The notes under the pieces were generated by a model. The model did no database searches, was not told the origin of the DNA, and worked only from the letters and a program-made list of their open reading frames with translations. A program made the translations under genes and the position numbers. Positions 1 through 6,606 of a DNA stretch of 9,738 nucleotides are shown here, piece by piece (position 1 is the first letter of the stretch; every line of letters starts with the position of its first letter). Source of the DNA: an uncultured Sutterella sp. (GTDB lineage: Bacteria; Pseudomonadota; Gammaproteobacteria; Burkholderiales; Burkholderiaceae_F); the NCBI GenBank assembly GCA_902477615.1, contig CABSHY010000033.1, positions 1 through 9,738 on the forward strand, read 5' to 3'.

Positions 1-1
1 A

Positions 2-721
2 CATCATTTTCTCCTAAATGATTCCTGGAGGTCCACTTTTCAGATACCCATTACAAAGGTTGGAATTGGCGCCTATATCGCCTTGATCTTCGCTTGCGTT
101 TTCTTCTCCGGTACGCTTACTGGTACGGGTGCATGGTATGGCATTTTTGACTTTGCCACATTGAATGGCTCCTTCGGTAAGATGGCTGCTTCCGTTTCTT
201 TAAACGGTGAAACACTCTCTACCGCAATGACAACTTTCCGTGGTAAAGGTGGTTTCGGCGCTTTGGACGGTTTTATCTTCGCCATCACGTTAACCCCAAC
301 GGTTATGTTCGCTTTAGCATCTATCACCGTTCTTGAACACTATGGTGCTTTGGATGCTGCTCGCCAACTATTGACTCCGATTCTCCGCCCTGTCGTTGGT
401 ATCCCTGGCACGTGTTGTCTTGCATTCATCTCCTCCTTGCAAACCACTGACGGTGGCGCAGCAATGACTCGTCAATTGAAGGATTCTGGTGAAATCACGG
501 AAGATGAAGCCGACACCTTTGCCATGCTTCAACTGTCGGGGGACGCTACGCTTGCTAACTTCATGGGTTCTGGTCTTGTACTTTTGAGCCTCACGGGCGC
601 CAACGGTGAATCAGTTCCTGTTACGCTCGGTGCTTGCTTAGTCGTCACTTTCTTGATGAAGTTCTTCGGCGCTAACGTCGCACGCTTTGTTTTCATGCTC
701 CAACGTAAAAAGAACGCTTAA
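2..721 (+). CDS. yjiH: YjiH-family membrane protein (Gate/nucleoside-recognition domain), 5' end uncertain or outside window
   Basis: Integral membrane protein of unknown substrate, resembling E. coli YjiH. The family carries the Gate (nucleoside recognition) domain also seen in sporulation proteins SpmA/SpmB, and a transport role is only inferred. The first hydrophobic helix begins around codons 68-110 (GIGAYIALIFACVFF). Later helices follow FIFAITLTPTVMFALAS. The polar stretch LQTTDGGAAMTRQLKDSGEITEDEAD and the motif LSGDATLANFMGSG precede the last membrane segments. The frame is open to position 2 with no ATG, GTG or TTG before a TTG at 83. That TTG would cut into the first helix and has no Shine-Dalgarno sequence, so I treat the gene as starting upstream of the window. 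A GGAGG at 27-31 leads to no ordinary start in this frame. The gene ends 20 bases before yjiG, with which it forms an operon. In E. coli, yjiH and yjiG neighbour iadA (isoaspartyl dipeptidase), but no iadA follows here. Confidence 0.78.
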   Translation, partial: HHFLLNDSWRSTFQIPITKVGIGAYIALIFACVFFSGTLTGTGAWYGIFDFATLNGSFGKMAASVSLNGETLSTAMTTFRGKGGFGALDGFIFAITLTPTVMFALASITVLEHYGALDAARQLLTPILRPVVGIPGTCCLAFISSLQTTDGGAAMTRQLKDSGEITEDEADTFAMLQLSGDATLANFMGSGLVLLSLTGANGESVPVTLGACLVVTFLMKFFGANVARFVFMLQRKKNA

Positions 722-741
722 TAGACCAGGAGGAATTTAAA

Positions 742-1206
742 ATGTCTAATGCAAATTCTAAGATGATGGTTACTGACGTATTCGTCAAGGGCGCAGTCCA
801 AGGTTGGAACATTTGTACGCACTCCACAATTCCTAACGTTTTGATGGCTTTCGTGCTTATTCGTCTCTTAAATATCTCTGGTCTTTTGCCGATTATTGGT
901 GATGTGTTCTCCCCGTTCATGATGCTCTTCGGCTTACCTGGTGAAGCTGCCACTGTTTTAATCGCTGGTTGGATGTCCATCGGTGGTGGTGTCGGTGTTG
1001 CAGCCGCATTGATTGACCAAGGCTCTATTTCCACTCAAGATATTGCCATTCTTTGCCCTGCAATCGTTTTGATGGGTTCTCAATTGCAATACATGGGTCG
1101 TTGCTTGGGTGTTGTGGGTACGCGTGGCTCTCGCATCCCGTTCTTGATGAGCATTTCCGTCCTGAACGCTATGATCGCCATGATCATCATGAATATCATT
1201 GTCTAA
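742..1206 (+). CDS. yjiG: YjiG-family membrane protein (Gate/nucleoside-recognition domain)
   Basis: Small integral membrane protein of 154 residues, essentially the length of E. coli YjiG (about 153). It resembles that protein along its whole length as I recall it: a start like MVTDVFVKGAVQGW, then TxxxIPNVLMAFVLI (28-40), GLPGEAATVLIAGWMSIGG (64-82), LCPAIVLMGSQLQYMGRCLG (104-123) and a hydrophobic tail ending in IIV. Four hydrophobic segments are visible (about 30-50, 64-90, 100-113, 132-154). The ATG is well supported by AGGAGGA at 728-734, seven bases upstream. It follows the yjiH-like gene by 20 bases, and the two products probably work as a pair, like SpmA/SpmB in spore formers. Substrate and function are unknown; the iadA linkage in E. 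coli hints at peptide or amino-acid handling, which is inference only. Transcription ends at the hairpin at 1261. Confidence 0.9.
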   Translation: MSNANSKMMVTDVFVKGAVQGWNICTHSTIPNVLMAFVLIRLLNISGLLPIIGDVFSPFMMLFGLPGEAATVLIAGWMSIGGGVGVAAALIDQGSISTQDIAILCPAIVLMGSQLQYMGRCLGVVGTRGSRIPFLMSISVLNAMIAMIIMNIIV

Positions 1207-1260
1207 GCAAAAACTAGACAACTAATATATCCATAATTACTACTCCGTAATAATGCTATT

Positions 1261-1297
1261 TGCCCGGTTGATTCAGAATCACCGGGCACTTTTTTTA
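1261..1297 (+). terminator. Intrinsic terminator of the yjiH-yjiG unit
   Basis: TGCCCGGTTGATT (1261-1273) pairs with AATCACCGGGCA (1277-1288) around the loop CAG, with a single bulged T in the 5' arm. The GC-rich base of the stem is followed by CTTTTTTT (1289-1296). It lies 55 bases after the yjiG stop in the reading direction of that gene. There is no matching A-run on the left side, so it is expected to work on the + strand only. Confidence 0.9.
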
Positions 1298-1409
1298 CTG
1301 TATCTATATTTCTGCCCCAAAGGGTTGAATCATACCGATTCAGTCAGGTCCCATGAAGCCCTCGAGTTCACTTGAGGGTAATTCACTTAAGAAATCTAGA
1401 CATCAATGC
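1298..1409. other. Non-coding spacer with two small hairpins, no gene recognised
   Basis: This stretch lies between the two convergent transcription units and has no credible open frame with a ribosome site. It contains TGAATC (1326-1331) and GATTCA (1337-1342), a perfect 6-bp inverted repeat with a 5-base spacer. It also contains CCCTCGAG (1359-1366) and CTTGAGGG (1371-1378), an 8-bp stem with one wobble around TTCA. A near-repeat of TTCACTTGAG (1368-1377) occurs as TTCACTTAAG at 1383-1392. I see no clear promoter. It may simply be paired 3' untranslated sequence. Confidence 0.5.
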
Positions 1410-1435
1410 AAAAGAGACCGTTTTTAAACGATCTC
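1410..1435 (-). terminator. Intrinsic terminator of the xseB-ispA-dxs-murB operon
   Basis: GAGACCGTTT (1414-1423) and AAACGATCTC (1426-1435) form a 10-bp stem. Read on the - strand the one irregular pair is a U-G wobble; on the + strand it would be a C-A mismatch, so the hairpin fits - strand RNA better. On the - strand a run of four U follows (1413-1410). It lies 15 bases after the murB stop. On the + strand it is followed by CCTTTTTGTTTTTTT, so it could also catch read-through from the left. Confidence 0.72.
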
Positions 1436-1449
1436 CTTTTTGTTTTTTT

Positions 1450-2460
1450 CTAGTCAAATAAAACCACGGGTTCCGGTTCCAAGTGCACACCAAACTGTGC
1501 AAAGACGCCACGTTCGATGCGTTGACTGTATAACCACAGCTCTTGCCCCGTTGCGTCCCCATGATTCACCAACACCAAGGCTTGTTTTTCGTAGGTGCCG
1601 GCATCGCCTTCACGTTTGCCACGGAAACCTGCTTGATCAATTAACCAACCGGCAGCAAGCTTTTCCATGCCATTGCCCATCGGGTAGTGAACAATGCTCG
1701 GGAATTCATCTAAGAGTTTGGAAAAGACCTCACGCGTGACCATCGGATTTTTAAAGAAAGACCCAGCACTTCCCAAGTCTTTCGGATCCGGAAGGCGCTT
1801 AGAGCGGATATCCACCACCGCATCAAAGATTTCAAACGCGGTTGGCGTTACGTTCTCAAAACGCTTGGTCAATTCCTTATAGCTTAAGTTCGGTTGCCAC
1901 TCTTTAGGCAAGGCAAAAGTGACGGACAAGACAATCCAATCCTTGGCTTTATGTGTCTTAAAAATGCTATGACGATAACTGAAGTCACATTCGTCGTGTT
2001 TTAACGTCATCGTTTCGTCCGTTGCTGGATCGTAAACCAACACTTCTTTCACAAACTGAGAGACTTCGCTGCCGTAAGCTCCAATATTTTGGACAACACT
2101 TGCGCCGACACTACTCGGAATCAATGCCAAATTTTCAAGACCAGCCCAACCTTGAGTAATGGTTTTGCGCACGGTTTCATGCCAATTTTCACCAGCGCCC
2201 ACTTCAATAAAGGTGTGTGTTGTAGATTCACCGACAACTTCAAAACCTTTAATCGCCATTTTGATAACAACACGGTTAAGCATGCGCGTTGCAATCAACA
2301 AGTTCGCACCTTCGCCCAAAATAAAAATAGGGAGATTTTCGGCTTTAGCAAAGGCAATGGCATTTTTTAAGGATTCAACATCCTCTGCCGTTGTCATGAA
2401 GCGCGCCGTTGCCTCAACCCCCATCGTATTAAAGGGCTTTAAATTCACATTACTTTGCAT
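1450..2460 (-). CDS. murB: UDP-N-acetylenolpyruvoylglucosamine reductase (MurB, type I)
   Basis: Cytoplasmic FAD enzyme that reduces UDP-GlcNAc-enolpyruvate to UDP-MurNAc with NADPH, the second committed step of peptidoglycan precursor synthesis. Length is 336 residues, near the type I (E. coli-like) size. Visible signatures are NTMG (11-14), the FAD-binding loop LGEGANLL (48-55), VGAS..QNIGAYG (118-130), YRHSIFK with the catalytic-region Arg at 163, GSAGSFFKNP with the proton-donor Ser at 234, and the C-terminal LEPE with the expected acidic residue at 328 or 330. Two normally constant spots differ: LGGGSN is LGEGAN, and IPGTVGAAPVQN is IPSSVGASVVQN. The start ATG lies 11 bases inside the end of dxs, with AAAGGTT about seven bases upstream, so translational coupling is likely. 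It is the last gene of the operon and ends at the terminator near 1410-1435. Confidence 0.95.
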   Translation of the reverse strand: MQSNVNLKPFNTMGVEATARFMTTAEDVESLKNAIAFAKAENLPIFILGEGANLLIATRMLNRVVIKMAIKGFEVVGESTTHTFIEVGAGENWHETVRKTITQGWAGLENLALIPSSVGASVVQNIGAYGSEVSQFVKEVLVYDPATDETMTLKHDECDFSYRHSIFKTHKAKDWIVLSVTFALPKEWQPNLSYKELTKRFENVTPTAFEIFDAVVDIRSKRLPDPKDLGSAGSFFKNPMVTREVFSKLLDEFPSIVHYPMGNGMEKLAAGWLIDQAGFRGKREGDAGTYEKQALVLVNHGDATGQELWLYSQRIERGVFAQFGVHLEPEPVVLFD

Positions 2461-4327
2461 GAAGTAACCTTTCTTGAATACGTTCGATGACGCTTAATTC
2501 ATCCAATCGATTGTCCTGCATTAACTCTTCAAGCGTCCCTTGACCCACAAAGTGATCACCAATACCTAACAGCAACGTTTCACAAGACAAACCCGCTTCG
2601 CTGATGACTTCAAGCACAGCGCTACCGGCGCCCCCCATCACCACACCGTCTTCGGCGGTAACAATCAAATCGTGGGTTTTGGCAATCTCAATCACCAAAT
2701 CTTTATCCAACGGTTTAACAAAACGCATATCGACTAGCGTTGCATCAAGTTTTTCAGCAACGCGTCGCATCCGTTCAACCATTAAACCAAAGCCTAAAAT
2801 GGCAATACGTTGACGATCAACCGTGCACTCACGAAGAACCTTGGCCTTGCCCACTTCAAGGGTTTCTAAGGTGTCCTCTTGAACCACTCCCGGCCCCTTT
2901 CCTCGCGGATAGCGAACAGCCGCTGGCGTTTCCATCCGATAAGCCGTTGTTAACATCTTTCGGCATTCATCTTCGTTAGAAGGCGTCATCACCGTCATAT
3001 TCGGAATGCTTCGCAAGAACGCAATATCAAACATCCCTTGGTGCGTTTCACCGTCTGCGCCCACTAAACCGCCTCGGTCAATGGCAAACATCACAGGAAG
3101 CTTTTGAATCGCAACATCGTGCAAAATTTGATCATACGCACGTTGAGCAAAAGAGGAGTAAATCGCCACAACAGGCTTAATACCATTGGTCGCAAGACCA
3201 GCGGCATAGGTCACCGCATGTTGCTCGGCAATCGCCACATCTCGGTAGCGTGTCGGGAAACGCTTTTCAAATTCGACAAGACCAGAACCCTCACGCATAG
3301 CAGGCGTAATGGCATAAAGTTTCGGATCGCTTTCGGCCATATCACAGACCCACTTTGAGAAAACTTCCGTGTAGGTCGGGTGTTGTGCGTCAGGAGCCTT
3401 TTCAATAATGCCTTCATCCGGATCAAAAGGCCCCACTCCGTGATAGAGCGTCGGGTTGTCTTCGGCCAGCTTATAGCCTTTGCCCTTTTTGGTGGAGATA
3501 TGCAAGACCATGGGGCCCTGGAGTTGCTTAATGTTTTGCAACACCGTCACCAACGTCTCAATGTCATGACCGTCCACAGGACCATAGTAATTCAAGTCAT
3601 AAGCCGAAAAAAGCGTTGAATGTGGAGCAACAAAATTAACCGTGCGTTGCTCCATACTCTTAAAGAGATTCCAAAGCTTCGGAACGGGCTTTAGGGCACG
3701 CTTAGAGAAGTCTCTCGCATGAGAGAACGTTGAACCCGATACAAGCTTGGCTAAATGATGATTTAATGCACCAACGGAGGGTGAAATGGAACAATCGTTG
3801 TCGTTGACAATGATAAGTAAACGCAACCCGTCTTTATAGGTACCGGCGTCGTTTAATGCTTCAATGGCCATACCGCCCGTTAAAGCACCGTCACCGATCA
3901 CGGCGATGTGCCAAGACTCTTTATCACCATTGAGCTGGGCAGCCACGGCCATGCCGAGCGCAGCCGAAATGGATGTTGAGCTATGAGCCGTGCCAAAAGC
4001 ATCGTGCTCACTTTCGCAACGCTTGGGGAAGCCCGAAAGCCCCTTAAATTGACGCAAGGTATCAAAACGATCTTTTCGCCCCGTAAGCATTTTGTGCGCA
4101 TAGGCTTGATGGCCCACGTCAAAAATGATTTTGTCCTTTGGCGAATCGAAAACGTAATGCAACGCCACGGTTAAATCCACGGCGCCTAAAGAACTGGCTA
4201 AGTGCCCACCCGTTTTAGAAACGGTCTCAACCATCTTGTCTCGCAAACCTTGTGCAACCGTCGGCAACATCTCAGGAATCAGACGTTTGAGGTCTTCGGG
4301 TGAATTGATCTTATCCAATAATCCCAT
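2450..4327 (-). CDS. dxs: 1-deoxy-D-xylulose-5-phosphate synthase
   Basis: Thiamine-diphosphate enzyme that condenses pyruvate with glyceraldehyde-3-phosphate, the entry and usual control step of the MEP isoprenoid pathway; it acts as a cytoplasmic dimer. The 625-residue length is full for the family. Seen in order: the N-terminal GGHLASSLGAVDLTVALHYVF (40-60) with its conserved His, DVGHQAYAHKMLTGR (70-84), the ThDP/Mg motif GDGALTGG...VNDND (145-178), the catalytic Glu in AIAEQH (365-370), the DRGGLVGADGETHQG phosphate-binding region (417-431), and the transketolase C-terminal domain with TAEDGVVMGGAGSAVLE (557-573). The ATG is preceded by AGGGGGA about five bases upstream, which occupies the 9-base gap after the ispA stop. 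The 3' end overlaps murB by 11 bases. Nothing looks truncated or frameshifted. Confidence 0.97.
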   Translation of the reverse strand: MGLLDKINSPEDLKRLIPEMLPTVAQGLRDKMVETVSKTGGHLASSLGAVDLTVALHYVFDSPKDKIIFDVGHQAYAHKMLTGRKDRFDTLRQFKGLSGFPKRCESEHDAFGTAHSSTSISAALGMAVAAQLNGDKESWHIAVIGDGALTGGMAIEALNDAGTYKDGLRLLIIVNDNDCSISPSVGALNHHLAKLVSGSTFSHARDFSKRALKPVPKLWNLFKSMEQRTVNFVAPHSTLFSAYDLNYYGPVDGHDIETLVTVLQNIKQLQGPMVLHISTKKGKGYKLAEDNPTLYHGVGPFDPDEGIIEKAPDAQHPTYTEVFSKWVCDMAESDPKLYAITPAMREGSGLVEFEKRFPTRYRDVAIAEQHAVTYAAGLATNGIKPVVAIYSSFAQRAYDQILHDVAIQKLPVMFAIDRGGLVGADGETHQGMFDIAFLRSIPNMTVMTPSNEDECRKMLTTAYRMETPAAVRYPRGKGPGVVQEDTLETLEVGKAKVLRECTVDRQRIAILGFGLMVERMRRVAEKLDATLVDMRFVKPLDKDLVIEIAKTHDLIVTAEDGVVMGGAGSAVLEVISEAGLSCETLLLGIGDHFVGQGTLEELMQDNRLDELSVIERIQERLLHAK

Positions 4328-4336
4328 ACGATCCCC

Positions 4337-5239
4337 CTAGTGATCTCGATTCATGATGTATTGGGCAATCTCACGCAAACGAAGCGTTTTACCGGTCATA
4401 CCCGGTAATGCATCAATAGCATCCAACGCATCAAGCGCATCTTTTAATTGGGCTTGAGCCATTTCGCGAGCCTTGTCCACGCCCAATAAAGAAACGTAGG
4501 TGGGCTTATCGTTAGCTGCATCTTTACCGGCCGTTTTACCTAAAACTTTCGTATCGGCCGTAACATCCAAAACATCATCAATCACTTGGAATGCCAGACC
4601 AATCGCCGTAGAGTACGCCGTAATCAAGCCAATTAATTGCGGTTGCGGTAACGTTTGACCGCCATAAAGCCCCATCAAAGCTGAGGCTCGAATCATGGCT
4701 CCCGTCTTCATGCGATGCATTAAGGTAAGCGTATCCAAATCAAGCTTGGTGTTAACCGACAACAAGTCCACCGCTTGACCGCCGCACATACCGGCCGGGC
4801 CCGCAGCGGTCGCTAAAAGTTGAACCAACACTTTGATTTGTTCAGCTGGTACCGTAGCTTGAGTGAGTTCGAAGAAGGCTTGAGCTTGGAGTGCATCGCC
4901 CGCTAACATCCCCATCGCTTCGCCGTACTTGCGATGCGTCGTGAGTTTGCCTCGACGCCACATATCGTTATCCATGCAGGGCATATCATCATGCACTAAG
5001 GAATAACTGTGGATGTATTCAACAGCCAAAGCGATGTGATCCAATGCCTTTTGATCGGCACCGACCAGTTCACCGGTTGCATAGACCAACAACGGACGAA
5101 TGCGTTTGCCACCATCTAAAACGGCATAACGCACGGCTTCATTCAGTTTCCAAGGAAGACGGTTTTCGGGAGGCAAGGCGGACATGGCGCAAAACTCAAA
5201 GTGCTCTGCGCGCTCTTTGCTCCACTCTTTAAAAGACAT
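4337..5239 (-). CDS. ispA: (2E,6E)-farnesyl diphosphate synthase
   Basis: Prenyl chain-elongating enzyme that joins dimethylallyl or geranyl diphosphate with isopentenyl diphosphate to make farnesyl diphosphate, the precursor for quinone side chains and undecaprenyl phosphate. The 300-residue length fits E. coli IspA. Visible motifs are GGKRIRP (43-49), the first Asp-rich motif DDMPCMDND (84-92) with the two-residue insertion typical of bacterial FPP synthases, MCGGQAVDLL (151-160), the second Asp-rich motif DDVLD (221-225) and GKTAGKDAANDKPTY (234-248). I chose the ATG at 5239; its A is the last base of the xseB stop codon (TGATG). A TTG one codon upstream is also possible. AGAGGTG lies about ten bases upstream, inside xseB. 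The gene sits between xseB and dxs, the standard proteobacterial order. Confidence 0.95.
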   Translation of the reverse strand: MSFKEWSKERAEHFEFCAMSALPPENRLPWKLNEAVRYAVLDGGKRIRPLLVYATGELVGADQKALDHIALAVEYIHSYSLVHDDMPCMDNDMWRRGKLTTHRKYGEAMGMLAGDALQAQAFFELTQATVPAEQIKVLVQLLATAAGPAGMCGGQAVDLLSVNTKLDLDTLTLMHRMKTGAMIRASALMGLYGGQTLPQPQLIGLITAYSTAIGLAFQVIDDVLDVTADTKVLGKTAGKDAANDKPTYVSLLGVDKAREMAQAQLKDALDALDAIDALPGMTGKTLRLREIAQYIMNRDH

Positions 5240-5496
5240 CAAAACGGCACCTCTTCATCGAAACGATCATCAGCTTCTAACGCACTCAATTGACCATCGT
5301 CATCGAGCTTTTGAACAACTGTTTCTGCTTTACTCAGAAGCGTTTCGCAATGCTTTGACAATTCTTTACCGCGTGTATAGGCCACAACGCTTTCTTGAAG
5401 CGTCAACTCACTATTGCGCATCTTTTCAACAATCGCATCCATCTCTGCAAGCGCTTGTTCAAACGTCAATTCACTGACCGGTCTCATTTCACTCAT
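5239..5496 (-). CDS. xseB: Exodeoxyribonuclease VII small subunit
   Basis: Small subunit of exonuclease VII, which with several XseB copies per XseA degrades single-stranded DNA from both ends in mismatch repair and DNA clean-up. The product is 85 residues, the usual size, with the helical family core SELTFEQALAEMDAIVEKMRNSELTLQESVVAYTRGKELSKHCETLLSKAE spread over about residues 7-58 and an acidic tail (DDDGQ...ADDRFDEEVPF). The start at 5496 is supported by GGGAG eight bases upstream. A longer frame from 5568 would run through the promoter region and adds residues unlike the family. It is first in the operon, with a 1-base overlap with ispA. The large subunit xseA is not in the window. Confidence 0.92.
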   Translation of the reverse strand: MSEMRPVSELTFEQALAEMDAIVEKMRNSELTLQESVVAYTRGKELSKHCETLLSKAETVVQKLDDDGQLSALEADDRFDEEVPF

Positions 5497-5530
5497 TGCG
5501 AGCTCCCGAAAATCTATGTTTAACTGAACT

Positions 5531-5559
5531 ATTTTAATGGAATTGCCTAATGTTTTCAG
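5531..5559 (-). promoter_or_regulatory. Candidate sigma-70 promoter of xseB-ispA-dxs-murB
   Basis: Read on the - strand, CTGAAA (5559-5554) is followed after 17 bases by TAAAAT (5536-5531). The match is four of six for the -35 and five of six for the -10, with optimal spacing. Transcription would begin near 5524, giving a leader of roughly 28 bases before the xseB start. The -35 box lies within one arm of the inverted repeat at 5553-5581, so a protein bound there would compete with RNA polymerase. Confidence 0.5.
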
Positions 5560-5581
5560 AAGAGACAAGGAGTTCTGAAAA
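5553..5581. repeat. Perfect inverted repeat, candidate operator
   Basis: TTTTCAGAA (5553-5561) and TTCTGAAAA (5573-5581) form a perfect 9+9 bp palindrome with an 11-base spacer. The arm centres are 20 bases apart, about two helical turns, which is typical for a dimeric regulator. It lies in the 164-base region between the divergent xseB and transporter genes and overlaps the candidate -35 box of the xseB operon. No U-run follows on either strand, so it is not an intrinsic terminator. The regulator is unknown. Confidence 0.6.
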
Positions 5582-5604
5582 GTGCTTTTATCTCACCTTT
5601 TGGA

Positions 5605-5633
5605 TTGAATCTGTCAAGACTCAAGGTTAAGAT
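5605..5633 (+). promoter_or_regulatory. Candidate sigma-70 promoter of the EamA transporter gene
   Basis: TTGAAT (5605-5610), a 17-base spacer and TAAGAT (5628-5633) match the consensus at four of six positions in each box. Transcription would start near 5640, about 20 bases before the ATG at 5661. The leader has no clear Shine-Dalgarno sequence, only an A-rich stretch. Confidence 0.45.
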
Positions 5634-5660
5634 ACGGCATTAACTTTTGAATTTAAAAAA

Positions 5661-6524
5661 ATGAAATCTTTGTGGATGCTTTCTGCCTCATTTTTCTTTT
5701 CTTTGATGGCAGTCTTTGTAAAAATGGGGGCCTCAGACTTTGGCTCTCTTGAATTAATCTTTTACCGCTCCATTGCCGGCGTGGCCCTTTTGTACACCTT
5801 CATCCGCATGAAGGGTTTTACGATTAAGACGCCTTATCTTTGGGGGCATTTCAAGCGTAGTTTCGTGGGCACCGTTGCCATGTCGATTTGGTTTGTCTCG
5901 TTGACCATGCTCCCGATCGGCACGTCAATGACCTTGAACTACACCTCTCCCTTATTCATGGCCCTCTTTGTCTTCATCATGTCTCTTTATCGCAAAGAGC
6001 CCATTCAATGGGGATTGATGGGAACCATTGCCTTGGGCTTTATCGGCGTCACCCTTGTATTCCAACCCTCATTAGGCGCCGGTCAAGAGTTTGGTGCACT
6101 CTTAGCCTTGACCTCCGGCTTTTTGGGAAGCATCGCTTATTGGCAAATTAAAGAGTTAGGACAACTTAACGAACCCTCTTGGCGTATCGTCTTTTACTTC
6201 ACTGTTTTTGGAACGCTTTACGGCTTATTGGGTTGCTTACTTTTCGAAGGTGGTCTTTCTCCGATTAACGCCGACAACATTTGGTATTTGATTGGTATGG
6301 CCGTCTGCGCCACTTTGGCGCAATGCTCGCTTACGCTTGCCTTTGGTCAAGGCAATGTGTTGTTGTCATCTTGCTTGCAGTTCTCTGCCATCGTGATTGC
6401 CGAACTCATGGGCGTGATCTTCTTTAGTGATCCCATTAGCTTTATGACCTTCATGGGCATTTTGGTCATTATGGTCGCAGGCGTTGCCGCCTCAATGCTC
6501 ACGCGTAAAGCTAGTAAAAAATAG
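5661..6524 (+). CDS. EamA/DMT-superfamily transporter, 10 predicted membrane helices
   Basis: Inner-membrane permease of the drug/metabolite transporter superfamily with two tandem EamA units. The substrate cannot be told from sequence; relatives export amino acids or other metabolites. The 287-residue product has about ten hydrophobic segments (near residues 3-20, 33-49, 68-86, 92-110, 115-134, 143-161, 175-195, 207-227, 235-255, 260-280). Family hallmarks include FYRSIAGVALL (34-44), LNYTSPLF (92-99), the loop WQIKELGQLNEPSWRIVFYF (161-180) and a basic C-terminal tail TRKASKK. Start chosen: the ATG at 5661 directly begins the first helix (MKSLWMLSASFFF). The ribosome site is weak, just A-rich sequence, so expression may be low or start-codon driven. 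It is divergent from the xseB operon and appears to be a single-gene unit. I see no clear terminator immediately after its stop. Confidence 0.88.
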   Translation: MKSLWMLSASFFFSLMAVFVKMGASDFGSLELIFYRSIAGVALLYTFIRMKGFTIKTPYLWGHFKRSFVGTVAMSIWFVSLTMLPIGTSMTLNYTSPLFMALFVFIMSLYRKEPIQWGLMGTIALGFIGVTLVFQPSLGAGQEFGALLALTSGFLGSIAYWQIKELGQLNEPSWRIVFYFTVFGTLYGLLGCLLFEGGLSPINADNIWYLIGMAVCATLAQCSLTLAFGQGNVLLSSCLQFSAIVIAELMGVIFFSDPISFMTFMGILVIMVAGVAASMLTRKASKK

Positions 6525-6570
6525 AAGCGTTTTTTGCGAGTTGTTAGGAAAATGTATTTGAGAAAACAAT

Positions 6571-6600
6571 TTAACTCTTTGTTTTTATTAAAAATATAAA
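6571..6600 (+). promoter_or_regulatory. Candidate promoter in front of the 6607-6779 RNA
   Basis: TTAACT (6571-6576) and TATAAA (6595-6600) are separated by 18 bases within very AT-rich sequence. The match is four of six for the -35 and five of six for the -10. The predicted start is about 6606-6608, roughly 82 bases after the transporter stop. The hypothesis is that it drives an independent transcript ending at the terminator at 6748-6779. Confidence 0.45.
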
Positions 6601-6606
6601 CTAAAA

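Noticed and set aside
18..86. ATG at 18 as start of a short + strand peptide
   Set aside because: The frame stops at 84-86, has no good upstream ribosome site and overlaps the conserved yjiH frame.
958..1221. Minus-strand open frame opposite yjiG
   Set aside because: Low-complexity His/Thr/Asn composition is typical of an antisense shadow of a well-supported membrane-protein gene.
1300..1400. Possible tRNA or attachment site between yjiG and murB
   Set aside because: No cloverleaf can be formed, the T-arm-like TTC is not flanked by a proper stem, and no integrase or duplicated end is present.
1440..1739. Plus-strand open frame opposite the murB 3' end
   Set aside because: It is antisense to a clear murB frame, is Arg/His/Cys-rich and has no ribosome site.
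5240..5242. TTG at 5242 as the ispA start
   Set aside because: An ATG follows immediately at 5239 and forms the common TGATG stop-start overlap with xseB; the TTG adds only one residue.
5497..5568. Longer N-terminus for xseB starting at 5568
   Set aside because: The added 24 residues do not resemble the family, the 5496 ATG has a good GGGAG site, and the extension would cover the predicted promoter and the inverted repeat.
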